Part shown: positions 43,019-50,786 of the stretch, one piece after another
How the letters are laid out: each line of letters opens with the position of its first letter
How positions within the stretch are numbered: the stretch's first letter is position 1
Assembly (NCBI GenBank): GCA_035310145.1
Contig: DATGEL010000078.1
Location: forward strand, 1-64,000
DNA: 64,000 nt
Source of the DNA: Dehalococcoidia bacterium
GTDB lineage: Bacteria > Chloroflexota > Dehalococcoidia > CAUJGQ01
Direction: 5' to 3'
Program-made: the position numbers and the translations under genes
The notes under the pieces: generated by a model
What the model was told of the DNA's origin: nothing
Seen by the model: the letters and a program-made list of their open reading frames with translations, nothing else
Databases searched by the model: none

Positions 43019-43043
43019 GGCCTCACCCCCGGCCCCTCTCCAT
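43015..43043 (-). repeat. Dispersed 29-bp repeat, copy 1, overlapping a start codon
   Basis: Read on the minus strand this 29-bp block (ATGGAGAGGGGC, then CGGGGGTGAGGCCATGC) matches 26 of 29 positions of the block at 47169-47197 in opposite orientation. Its last bases are the ATG (43018..43016) of the CoA-transferase gene and its GGTGAGG is that gene's ribosome binding site. Further repeat-like sequence, GGAGAGAGGGTAGTTAGGGCCGGGA, follows at 43073-43097. Confidence 0.6.
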
Positions 43044-43188
43044 GACAATCCATCGCGCGAAGCGCGAACTTCCGGAGAGAGGGTAGTTAGGGCCGGGACG
43101 GGCCCGGCGGCCTCAACGTAGGCAAGCGCTGCTGCACTGTCAACGCGCGCGGCGGCGTAGACTGGGCCGCGAGGCGCGGGAGGCGAGC

Positions 43189-45726
43189 ATGAGGGAAGAG
43201 GGGCTGGTGCTAAGCGATCTCACGGTGCTGGAGCTGAGCGAGGGCATCGCCGGGCCGTACTGCGGCAAGTTGCTGGCTGCGCTGGGCGCGCGAGTGATCA
43301 AGATCGAGCCTCCAGGCGGCGACCGTGCCCGTTTGCTGGCCCCCTTCGCCGGCGACGAGCCGCACCCGGAGAAGAGCGGCCTCTTCCTCTACCTCAATAT
43401 GGCGAAGGAGAGCATCGTCCTCGATCTGACTCGTGCTCCGGACCGGACCCAGTTTCGGCGACTCGCCGCCGAGGCCGACATCATCATCGAGGGCTTCATG
43501 CCGGGCACGCTCGCGGCTCTGGAACTCGACTTCGCCGCGCTTGCGGGAGAGAACCCGCGGATGATCCTCTGCTCGATCACGCGGTTCGGGCAGGACGGTC
43601 CGTACCGCGACTATTTGGCTACCGAAATCACCGCGCAGGCGCTGGGCGGCCTGCTGTACACGATCGGGTTGCCCGATCGCGAGCCGCTGAAGATCGGCGG
43701 CAGCCCCGCCCTGTGCAACGCAGGTGGCGCCGCCTTCAGTGCGATCATGGCGGCGTTGTGGCAGCGCGACCGCACCGGCGCAGGCCAGGCGATCGATATC
43801 TCGCTGCAGGAGGCGACGGCGATCACGCAAATTCACGCCAGCATCGAGGCCACCTGGCAGGGCACGAACCTGCAGCGACGGCCGAGCGTGTTGCTGGAGG
43901 CGAAGGACGGCTGGGCCTCGGTCGGGTTGGAGATGGGCGTCGCGGCCGAGACCTGGCCGCGCGTCTGCGCGATGCTGGGCCGGCCGGAGCTGGCCGCCGA
44001 TCCGCGCTTCGCCAGCTCGGCGGCGCGGCGCGAGAACCGTGAAGCTGTAGCCGAGATCGTCGCGGACTTGGTTCGCGGCCAGCCGAAGGAAGCGATCTAC
44101 CACGAGCTGCAGAGCCTGCGCTCGATCGCCGGCTACGTGGCGACCGCGGCCGACCTGCACGCCTCCGCCCAGCTCGCGGCCCGCGGCTTCTTCCAGCAAA
44201 TCGAGCACCCCGTCGCCGGCAGCGCCCGCTATCCCGGCCTGCCCTTCCGCATCGGGGAGATGCCCGCGGTCACCGGCCGCGCCCCGCTGCTCGGCGAGCA
44301 CGCGCAAGCGACAACGCAACGCGCCGACAAGGGCATGCCCGCGAAGCCACCTTCGACGCCCGACGCCCTGGGCCCTACGCCCTCGACGCCGCCCCTCGAA
44401 GGCGTCCGCATCCTCGATCTTACCCAGGTCGCGGTGGGGCCGTACGCGACGCTTTTGCTCGCCGGCCTCGGCGCCGAGGTGATCAAGGTCGAATCCAATC
44501 GCCGTCCGGACATCAGCCGCGGCCCGGTGCATCCCGAAGGCGAGACGCAGCTCAAGCAGTATCCGCACGGCGAGCCGGGCGAGCGGCCGTGGAACCGCGC
44601 CGCCTACTTCAACCAGCGCAACCGCGGCAAGCTCGGCATCACCCTCGACCTCTCGGACGAACGCGGCAAGGATCTCTGCAAGCGGCTGGCGGCCTGCTGC
44701 GACGCCGTCGCCGAAAACTTCCGCGCCTCGGTGATGGAGCGACAGGGACTCGGCTGGGACGAGCTGCGAGCGGTGAACCCACGCCTCGTCTATCTCAAGC
44801 TCAGCAGCCAGGGCGACAGCGGACCGGAGCGCGACTACGGTTCCCTGGGCTCGACGCTGGAGCAGACCGGCGGCCTCGTCTCCGTGACCGGCTACCGCGA
44901 CGGGCCGCCGCTGATGACCAACGGCACCTACCCGGACCCGGTCGCCGGCGTGCTGGCCGTGGGCGCGCTGATCGCCGGCCTGCGCCGAGCGCGGCAGACC
45001 GGCGAGGGACAGTTCGTCGACTTCTCGCAGCGCGAGGCGACGATCGGCCTCTTCGGCGAGGCGATGATGGACTTCGCGCTCAACGGCCGGGTGCAAGGAC
45101 CGATCGGCAATCGCCATCCGCAGTTCGCGCCGCAGGGCGTCTACCCGTGTTCAGGGAACAGGGGAGCTGGAAGCTCGGGCAGGGATGCCAGAGGCGCTTC
45201 GCCTGGTGACGGTCAACCGAGCGGGCCGGATGATTGGATTGCGATCTCGATAGAGGACGACGGGCAGTGGGCGCGGCTGCAGCAGGCGATGGGCAATCCC
45301 GCCTGGACGCGGGGCGAACGCTTGACGACCGCCGCGGGCCGCAGGGCCCTGCACGACGAGCTCGACTCCGCGATCTCCGCGTGGACGGCGGGCTACGACA
45401 AGCACGCACTGATGCACCTCCTGCAGCGGCACGGCGTGCCTGCCGGTGCGGTGCTCACCGGCGTGCAACTGCTGAACGACGCGCAGCTCAAGGCCCGCGG
45501 CTGGTGGGAGGAACTGATCCCGACTGAGGTTGGGGAGCCGCACCGCTTCGTCTCGGCGCCCTGGCGGCTCGCTGCCGCGCCGCGCCGGCCCAGCACGCCG
45601 GCGCCATGCCTTGGTGAACACAACGCCCGCGTCTACCGCGGTCTGCTCGGCCTCAGCGCCGACGAGTACGCGGACCTTCAAGCCGCCGGCGTGATCAGCA
45701 TCGAGCCGCTGTGGCTGCGCGCCTGA
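43189..45726 (+). CDS. Fused two-domain class III CoA-transferase
   Basis: An 845-residue protein made of two CaiB/BaiF CoA-transferase units in tandem. Unit 1 (about 8-385) starts VLELSEGIAGPYCGKLLAAL and has Leu175 where the catalytic Asp should be (SPALCNAGG), with no Asp nearby. Unit 2 (about 402-835) starts VRILDLTQVAVGPYATLLLA and keeps Asp583 (TYPDPVAG) at the correct distance from QTGEGQ. A Pro-rich linker joins them. Unit 2 also carries an extra stretch of about 24 Gly/Ser/Arg-rich residues after VYPCSG. It is divergent from the split pair and appears to be its fused counterpart. GGGAGG precedes the ATG. Confidence 0.9.
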   Translation: MREEGLVLSDLTVLELSEGIAGPYCGKLLAALGARVIKIEPPGGDRARLLAPFAGDEPHPEKSGLFLYLNMAKESIVLDLTRAPDRTQFRRLAAEADIIIEGFMPGTLAALELDFAALAGENPRMILCSITRFGQDGPYRDYLATEITAQALGGLLYTIGLPDREPLKIGGSPALCNAGGAAFSAIMAALWQRDRTGAGQAIDISLQEATAITQIHASIEATWQGTNLQRRPSVLLEAKDGWASVGLEMGVAAETWPRVCAMLGRPELAADPRFASSAARRENREAVAEIVADLVRGQPKEAIYHELQSLRSIAGYVATAADLHASAQLAARGFFQQIEHPVAGSARYPGLPFRIGEMPAVTGRAPLLGEHAQATTQRADKGMPAKPPSTPDALGPTPSTPPLEGVRILDLTQVAVGPYATLLLAGLGAEVIKVESNRRPDISRGPVHPEGETQLKQYPHGEPGERPWNRAAYFNQRNRGKLGITLDLSDERGKDLCKRLAACCDAVAENFRASVMERQGLGWDELRAVNPRLVYLKLSSQGDSGPERDYGSLGSTLEQTGGLVSVTGYRDGPPLMTNGTYPDPVAGVLAVGALIAGLRRARQTGEGQFVDFSQREATIGLFGEAMMDFALNGRVQGPIGNRHPQFAPQGVYPCSGNRGAGSSGRDARGASPGDGQPSGPDDWIAISIEDDGQWARLQQAMGNPAWTRGERLTTAAGRRALHDELDSAISAWTAGYDKHALMHLLQRHGVPAGAVLTGVQLLNDAQLKARGWWEELIPTEVGEPHRFVSAPWRLAAAPRRPSTPAPCLGEHNARVYRGLLGLSADEYADLQAAGVISIEPLWLRA

Positions 45727-45733
45727 AGCCGCG

Positions 45734-45763
45734 TTGACAGGCGCGCCGCCGGGGCGGTACACC
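45734..45763 (+). promoter_or_regulatory. Predicted promoter of the acyl-CoA dehydrogenase genes
   Basis: TTGACA (45734-45739) and TACACC (45758-45763) are 18 bp apart, starting eight bases after the fused CoA-transferase stop. The leader to the ATG at 45821 is about 50 bases and holds GGAG at 45811-45814. Confidence 0.55.
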
Positions 45764-45820
45764 TCGGATGGCAGATCGATCGTCCACGCCGAACGATTGC
45801 AAGCGAAGACGGAGCCGCGC

Positions 45821-47053
45821 ATGGACTTCGAAGTGACCTACAGCGAGGAGCAGCTGCGCTTCCGCGCCGAGGTGCGCGCCTGGTTTGAGGCGAACGTGCC
45901 GCCCGGCCTCACGCGCGAGCCGAAGGACGCCGACGAGTCGCTGCAGCTCTACCTCCAGCGCCGCGAGCTGGGCCGCAAGCTCGGCGCCAAGGGCTGGCTC
46001 TTCCCCCACGCGCCGGCCGAGCACGGCGGCGGCGGCCTCGATGTGGACCACACCATCATCCTGGAAGAGGAAGCCGACCGGCTGGACCTCTCGCTGCCGC
46101 CCTTCTACGACACCGGCGGCACCCTCGGCGCGCCAAGCATCCTCGTCTGGGGCTCCGAGGACCAGAAGCAGCGCTTCCTGCCGCCGATCTACAAGGGCGA
46201 GGTGCGCGTCTGGCAGTTGCTCAGCGAACCAGGCGCGGGCTCGGATCTCGCCGGCGTGCGCACGCAGGCGGTGCGCGACGGCGACGAGTACGTGATCAAC
46301 GGCCAGAAGATCTTCGTCGGCAGCGCCAATGGCACCGACTGGATGTGGACGATCTGCTGCACCGATCCCGGCGGCCAGCGCCACCAGAACCTGAGCTGGT
46401 TCATGATCGATGCCAACCTGCCCGGCATCACGGTGCAGCCGATGGACCTGATGGGCGGCGGCGGCGAGGGCGGCTCCGACATGGGCCACAAGAACACCGT
46501 CTTCTTCGACGACGTGCGCGTGCCGGCCTCGTGTCTGGTGGGCGGTGAGAACAACGGCTGGCGCGTCGCCAGCACGCACCTGGAGCTGGAGCACGGCGGC
46601 GGTGGCCGCATCGGCCGCAACCGATTGTGGGAGCGCCTGCTCGCTTACTGCCAGACCACCATGCGCGACGGCGCGCCGCTGACCGAAGACCGGGACGTGC
46701 GTGACCTGCTGGCCGAGATCTACATCAAGGGCGAGGTCACACGGCTCTTCGGCCTGCGCAACTTCTGGCTGACCTACGCGAAGCAGCCCAGGTCGTATGA
46801 GGGGCCGCAGCTCTCGCTGCACCGCAAGATGGCCGGCCTGTGGATGACCGGCGCGATTCTCGAGGCCGTCGGCCCCGCCGCGCTCACCGACGACGAGGTC
46901 TACGGCTCGCCCGGCGGCTTTCTGGAGTCGCAGCAACGCAACGGCATCGTCGCGGTGCATCCGGGCGGCACGGCCGACATCCAGCGCGTGAGTATGGCGC
47001 GGCGCATCGGCATTGGCCGCAGCACACGCGAGCTGGCGGGCAGCGTGTCGTGA
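45821..47053 (+). CDS. Acyl-CoA dehydrogenase
   Basis: A 410-residue FAD-dependent acyl-CoA dehydrogenase: N-terminal helical domain (YSEEQLRFRAEVRAWFEANVP), LLSEPGAGSDLAGVRT and INGQKIFVGSANGTDWMW in the beta domain, and a C-terminal domain ending VHPGGTADIQRVSMARRIGIGR. The neighbouring 374-residue homologue on the same strand suggests an alpha2-beta2 enzyme like those for steroid side chains, but each could act alone. Preceded by its own promoter and followed by the repeat-rich gap. Confidence 0.92.
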   Translation: MDFEVTYSEEQLRFRAEVRAWFEANVPPGLTREPKDADESLQLYLQRRELGRKLGAKGWLFPHAPAEHGGGGLDVDHTIILEEEADRLDLSLPPFYDTGGTLGAPSILVWGSEDQKQRFLPPIYKGEVRVWQLLSEPGAGSDLAGVRTQAVRDGDEYVINGQKIFVGSANGTDWMWTICCTDPGGQRHQNLSWFMIDANLPGITVQPMDLMGGGGEGGSDMGHKNTVFFDDVRVPASCLVGGENNGWRVASTHLELEHGGGGRIGRNRLWERLLAYCQTTMRDGAPLTEDRDVRDLLAEIYIKGEVTRLFGLRNFWLTYAKQPRSYEGPQLSLHRKMAGLWMTGAILEAVGPAALTDDEVYGSPGGFLESQQRNGIVAVHPGGTADIQRVSMARRIGIGRSTRELAGSVS

Positions 47054-47342
47054 GACCGTGGCTCTCGTCCCCTGGTTCATTCATCTTGCCCCAGTCCTGG
47101 GGGAAGGGGAGATCGATTGGCGGGAGCGCGGGGCGAAGGCCGGGTTAGGCGTCTCTCCTCTCCATCCCATGGAGGGGGGCCAGGGGTGAGGCCATGCGCC
47201 CGCCGGTGGCCGCCTGGAATCGCCCCGACCCCGAACCTTCGAACCGAAGCACCCCTCCCTCTCCCCTGGATTGGGAGAGTCAGAAGGAATCCTCGGCGGT
47301 GGGTGAGGGCCGGGCGGGCCGGCGCCAGTACAGGAGCCGACG
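47054..47342. other. Repeat-rich intergenic region between two acyl-CoA dehydrogenase genes
   Basis: The longest gene-free stretch in the window. It holds the copy-2 dispersed repeat (47169-47197), a hairpin CTCTCCC-N7-GGGAGAG around 47260-47280, G-rich runs such as GGGGGAAGGGG near 47098-47108, and GGGTGAGGGCC at 47302-47312. No credible reading frame was found. The ribosome binding site of the next gene is weak. Confidence 0.5.
47169..47197 (+). repeat. Dispersed 29-bp repeat, copy 2
   Basis: ATGGAGGGGGGC followed by CAGGGGTGAGGCCATGC, 26 of 29 bases identical to the block at 43015-43043 in opposite orientation. Like copy 1 it ends in a GGTGAGGCC-ATG arrangement, but here no known gene starts on that ATG. 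Confidence 0.6.
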
Positions 47343-48467
47343 ATGGACCTTTCCCTGACGGAGAGCCAGCAGATGCTCAGGCAGGTGGCGCGCAACTTCA
47401 TCGAGCGCGAGGCGCCGAAGGACGCGATCACCGCGCTGCAGGGCTCGGAGACCGGTTTCAGACCGGAGATCTGGGAGCAGGCGGCTGCGCTCGGCTGGCT
47501 CGGCCTGCTGATCCCGGCCGAGTACGGCGGCGCCGGCGGCTCGTTCACCGATGCGGCCGTGCTCTATGAGGAGCTGGGACGCGGGCCGGTGCCGGGGCCG
47601 TTCTTCAGCTCCGCGGTGCTTGGCGCCCTCACGGTGCTCGAGGCTGGCAACGAGGCGCAGAAGCGGGCCATCCTGCCCGCGGTCGCCGCGGGCCGCCAGG
47701 TGCTTACCGTGGCGATCACGGAGCCGAACAACTCGTGGGGGCCGCGCGGCGTGCAGCTCACGGCCCAGCGCCGCGACGGCGGCTACGTGCTGAACGGCGC
47801 CAAGCTGTTCGTCAGCGATGCGCTGGCAGCCACGCAGATCGTCGTCGCCGTGCGCACCGGGCCTCAAGAACGTGACATCAGCCTGTTGCTGGTAGATGCG
47901 AGCGCGCAGGGGGTGTCGTCGCGCGTGCTTTCCGGTTTCGTCGGCTGGCAGTGCGAGGTCGCGTTCCAGGATGTGCAGGCGCCCGCGTCTGCCCTGCTAG
48001 GCGGCGCGGAGAACGCCGGCTGGGCGGCGCTGGAGCGCGCGCTGGAAAAGGCGCTGCCCGTGCTCTGCGCCTACGAAGTCGGCGGCTCGCAGGCCGTCTT
48101 CGACATGTCGGTGGCGTACAGCCAGACGCGCGTGCAGTTCGGCGTGCCGATCGGCCGCTTCCAGCGCGTGCAGGACCACATCATCCGCCTGGTGAATCAC
48201 CTCGATGCGGCGCGCTGGACGACGTACCACGCCCTCTGGAAGCTGGACACGGGCCGTCCCGCCGCGGCCGACGTGCATATGGCCAAGGCCGTGGCCAGCG
48301 AAGCCTACTTCGAGGCCTGCAACGCTGCGCACGAGGTGCACGCGGGCGTCGGCTCGGCGCGGGAGTACGGCCTCGTCGCGCACACGCAGATGTCGCGCAC
48401 GTTGTTCCATTTCCTCGGCGATCCGAAGTGGCACAAGCGGCAGATGGCGGACGCGCTGCACTGGTGA
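47343..48467 (+). CDS. Acyl-CoA dehydrogenase, divergent type
   Basis: A 374-residue acyl-CoA dehydrogenase-fold protein: LSLTESQQMLRQVARNFIEREAP, LGLLIPAEYGGAGGSFTDAAV, AITEPNNSWGPRGVQLTAQ and NGAKLFVSDALAATQIVV in the beta domain (shortened relative to SEPGAGSD enzymes), and HEVHAGVGSAREYGLVAHTQ in the C-terminal domain. The altered SEPG and terminal motifs resemble the smaller subunits of heteromeric FadE pairs, so it may partner the enzyme encoded at 45821. Confidence 0.87.
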   Translation: MDLSLTESQQMLRQVARNFIEREAPKDAITALQGSETGFRPEIWEQAAALGWLGLLIPAEYGGAGGSFTDAAVLYEELGRGPVPGPFFSSAVLGALTVLEAGNEAQKRAILPAVAAGRQVLTVAITEPNNSWGPRGVQLTAQRRDGGYVLNGAKLFVSDALAATQIVVAVRTGPQERDISLLLVDASAQGVSSRVLSGFVGWQCEVAFQDVQAPASALLGGAENAGWAALERALEKALPVLCAYEVGGSQAVFDMSVAYSQTRVQFGVPIGRFQRVQDHIIRLVNHLDAARWTTYHALWKLDTGRPAAADVHMAKAVASEAYFEACNAAHEVHAGVGSAREYGLVAHTQMSRTLFHFLGDPKWHKRQMADALHW

Positions 48468-48494
48468 AGCGGTGCAAACGGGTCGATAAGGCAC

Positions 48495-48562
48495 GGTTTC
48501 AAATTCGGCGGTCAAGTGATATTGCGCACCTGTAAGCGGGAATCCGAGCCGGTTTTGAAACC
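48495..48562. promoter_or_regulatory. Inverted repeat upstream of the VOC gene
   Basis: GGTTTCAAA (48495-48503) and TTTGAAACC (48554-48562) form a perfect 9-bp inverted repeat separated by 50 bp. The right arm ends just before the AAGGAGG ribosome binding site of the VOC gene. It could be a paired operator or an RNA stem. Confidence 0.35.
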
Positions 48563-48581
48563 ATCTGCAAAGGAGGAAAGC

Positions 48582-48977
48582 ATGTTCAGAGGCGTGGACC
48601 ACGTGGTGATCGCGGTGAAAGACCTCGAAGCCGCGATCAAGCAGTACGAGACACTCTTCGGCATTGCGGCCACGGACCGCGGCGAGCCGCCCGGCGCGGG
48701 CTTCAAGAACGCCTACTTCCGCTTCGGCCCGTCGTACGTCGAGCTGGTCTCGCCCACCAACGATCAAGGACCGGTCGGCCGTCGCGTGGCTGCAAGCGGC
48801 GACGGCGTCTACCTGATGGCGCTGGCCGTGGATGATCTGCCGGCCACGCTGAGCGAGCTGCGCGGCAAAGGCGTGCGCCTGCTGGGCGATCCGGGGCCGG
48901 ACAAGCCGCTGAGCGGCCAGGTCTTCATCCATCCCGGTTCGGCCAACGGCGTGTTGACCCAGCTCGTAGAGCGCTGA
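48582..48977 (+). CDS. VOC/glyoxalase-fold protein (methylmalonyl-CoA epimerase-like)
   Basis: A 131-residue vicinal-oxygen-chelate protein with the two beta-alpha-beta-beta-beta units: FRGVDHVVIAVKDLEAAIKQYETLFGI, RFGPSYVELVSP, GVYLMALAVDDLPATLSELR and SGQVFIHPGSANGVLTQLVE. His6 in VDHVVIAV and Glu in YVELVSP are metal-ligand candidates as in methylmalonyl-CoA epimerase. AAAGGAGG sits seven bases before the ATG. It is first in a run of same-strand genes (nitroreductase, hydrolases) with short gaps. Confidence 0.8.
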   Translation: MFRGVDHVVIAVKDLEAAIKQYETLFGIAATDRGEPPGAGFKNAYFRFGPSYVELVSPTNDQGPVGRRVAASGDGVYLMALAVDDLPATLSELRGKGVRLLGDPGPDKPLSGQVFIHPGSANGVLTQLVER

Positions 48978-49014
48978 CTGCCGGCCAGAAGGCTGAGAAA
49001 CTCGGAGGAGCCAG

Positions 49015-49548
49015 ATGACGACCGGCGAGCGCACCGCCGTCTTCGACACGATCCGCGGGAAGCGCGACACCCGCGCCTACGCCGGTCGGCCGATCCCCGA
49101 GGAGACCTTGCACCGGATCTTGCAGGCGGGGCGCATGGCGGGCAGCGCCAAGCACGCGGAGCCGTGCCGCTTCGTTCTCCTGCGCGACCGTGCGCGGCGC
49201 GAGGAAGTCGGCGCCTGCGGCAACTTCACAGCGCAACTTCCCGCGGCGGCGATCGCCGTGGCGATTGTGACCCTGCCGCCGAGCGGGCAGTGGGATGCCG
49301 AGCGCGCGATGTCGTTCGACGCCGGCCGTGCGGCGCAGAACATGATGCTGGCCGCCTGGGCGGAAGGGATCAGCTCTTGCCCGGTGACGATGCACCACCA
49401 CGACGACGCGGCGCGCGTGCTGGGCCTGCCCGAAGGCCACCGCTGCACCTGGGTGCTGGCCTTCGGCTATCCGGCCGACGATGCCCCGCCGCGTGAGCAG
49501 CGGCAAAAGCTGTCTTTGTCCGAGTATATTCACGAAGGCCGCTGGTAG
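49015..49548 (+). CDS. Nitroreductase-family FMN protein
   Basis: A 177-residue FMN-dependent oxidoreductase of the nitroreductase fold: FDTIRGKRDTRAYAGRPIPEETLHRILQAG at the N-terminus (Arg residues contact FMN phosphate), PCRFVLLRDRA, DAGRAAQNMMLAAWAEGISSCPV and LAFGYPADDAPPREQRQKLSLSEYIHEGRW. Natural substrates of the family vary widely. Located 37 bp after the VOC gene and 65 bp before the dienelactone hydrolase gene. Confidence 0.88.
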   Translation: MTTGERTAVFDTIRGKRDTRAYAGRPIPEETLHRILQAGRMAGSAKHAEPCRFVLLRDRARREEVGACGNFTAQLPAAAIAVAIVTLPPSGQWDAERAMSFDAGRAAQNMMLAAWAEGISSCPVTMHHHDDAARVLGLPEGHRCTWVLAFGYPADDAPPREQRQKLSLSEYIHEGRW

Positions 49549-49613
49549 GTCTGCGCAGGGAGTGGCGCCGGTCGCCGGCACGAGCAGCGCAGTTCAGGAA
49601 GGGAAAGAACGCG

Positions 49614-50390
49614 ATGTCGTACGAGGGCATGATCGCCGAAACGGTCACGATCCAGGGCCACAACGGTGACACGATCGAGGCCTATTACGCCCGGCCGCTG
49701 GGCGCCGGCCCGTTTCCGGGCGTCGTGCTGATTCACCACGCCCCTGGCTGGGACGAGTGGTGCAAAGAGGCGACGCGCAAGCTGGCCTACCACGGCTACG
49801 CGGCCATCGACCCGAACCTCTACCACCGCGCCGGCCCGGGCAGCCCCGACGATGTGGCGGCCAGGGTCCGCGCCGGCGGCGGCGTGCCCGACGACCAGGT
49901 GATGAGCGACGTGGCCGGCGCAATGGCCTTCCTGCGCGCCCAGCCCTACGCCAACGGCAAAGTCGGCATGATCGGCTTCTGCTCCGGCGGCCGCCACACC
50001 TACCTCGCCGCCTGCCGCCTGCCGGGCGTCGATGCCGCCGTCGATTGCTGGGGCGGCAACGTCGTGGTCGACGATCCGAACGCCTTGAACGCCATGCGCC
50101 CGGTCGCGCCGATCGACCTGACCGAGAAGATGACCGCGCCGCTGCTGGGCATCTTCGGCAACGACGACGCCAACCCGACGCCGGACCAGGTGAACCGCAC
50201 GGAGACGGTGCTCAAGCAGCTCGGCAAGAACTACGAGTTCCACCGCTACGACGGCGCCGGCCACGGCTTCTTCGCCGTTGATCGGGCGGGTTACCGCTCC
50301 GAGCAGGCGACCGACGCCTGGCGCAAGGTCTTCGCCTTCTACGAGCGCCATCTGAGCGCACCGGCGCCCGTTGCTGCCGGCGTGCGCTAG
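49614..50390 (+). CDS. Dienelactone hydrolase-family protein
   Basis: A 258-residue alpha/beta hydrolase of the DLH family, which opens lactone or ester bonds. Catalytic triad candidates seen: Cys123 in GFCSGGR, Asp184 or Asp185 in FGNDDANPT, and His217 in GAGHGFF. The N-terminal GHNGDTIEAYYARPLG and HHAPGWDEWCKE segments are typical. A GGAAAG-type site precedes the ATG. The substrate is unknown; the context suggests a ring-opening or ester step in the nearby degradative cluster. Confidence 0.9.
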   Translation: MSYEGMIAETVTIQGHNGDTIEAYYARPLGAGPFPGVVLIHHAPGWDEWCKEATRKLAYHGYAAIDPNLYHRAGPGSPDDVAARVRAGGGVPDDQVMSDVAGAMAFLRAQPYANGKVGMIGFCSGGRHTYLAACRLPGVDAAVDCWGGNVVVDDPNALNAMRPVAPIDLTEKMTAPLLGIFGNDDANPTPDQVNRTETVLKQLGKNYEFHRYDGAGHGFFAVDRAGYRSEQATDAWRKVFAFYERHLSAPAPVAAGVR

Positions 50391-50484
50391 ATTTTGTTCG
50401 ACCTGGGGCCGCGGCGGGGCGCGTGGCGGGATAGATCGTCCAGCCGCCGCCCGGAGCAACCAAGCATTGTATTGTGAGGGAGCA

Positions 50485-50754
50485 ATGTGCACGTACATCA
50501 CCGAGAAGACGAAGGTGGTCGGCAGCGCCAAAGGGCCGAAGGGCTGGATGCGCGTCGATGAGGCGAACGTCTACTTCGACCACCCCTTCCATGCGCCGCT
50601 GGACCATGCGCTGAACATCGACTTCGTGCCCGCCGCGGGCGCCCCGGGAGAGCGCGTAGCGGTGGAGCTCAGCGCCGAGTCGGCCCGCGGCCTCGTGAAG
50701 GCGATCCTCGCCGCGCTCGAGAGCGGCGTGGAGGCGCACGCGGCGGCGGACTGA
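50485..50754 (+). CDS. Small DUF6295-like protein of unknown function
   Basis: An 89-residue soluble protein whose sequence MCTYITEKTKVVGSAKG, GWMRVDEANVYFDHPFHAP and DHALNIDFV matches a small family I recall as DUF6295, found mainly in actinobacteria and relatives; that assignment is from memory and should be confirmed. The C-terminal part is a predicted helix (AESARGLVKAILAALESG). Histidines clustered in FDHPFHAPLDHAL could bind metal. A GAGGGAG site precedes the ATG. Confidence 0.65.
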   Translation: MCTYITEKTKVVGSAKGPKGWMRVDEANVYFDHPFHAPLDHALNIDFVPAAGAPGERVAVELSAESARGLVKAILAALESGVEAHAAAD

Positions 50755-50786
50755 ACTCCCGAGTCTCCGCCCGGAAGGGGGGCAGG

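Noticed and set aside
43210-45117. A 635-codon minus-strand frame inside the fused CoA-transferase gene
   Set aside because: Opposite to a strongly conserved two-domain enzyme; no family resemblance of its own.
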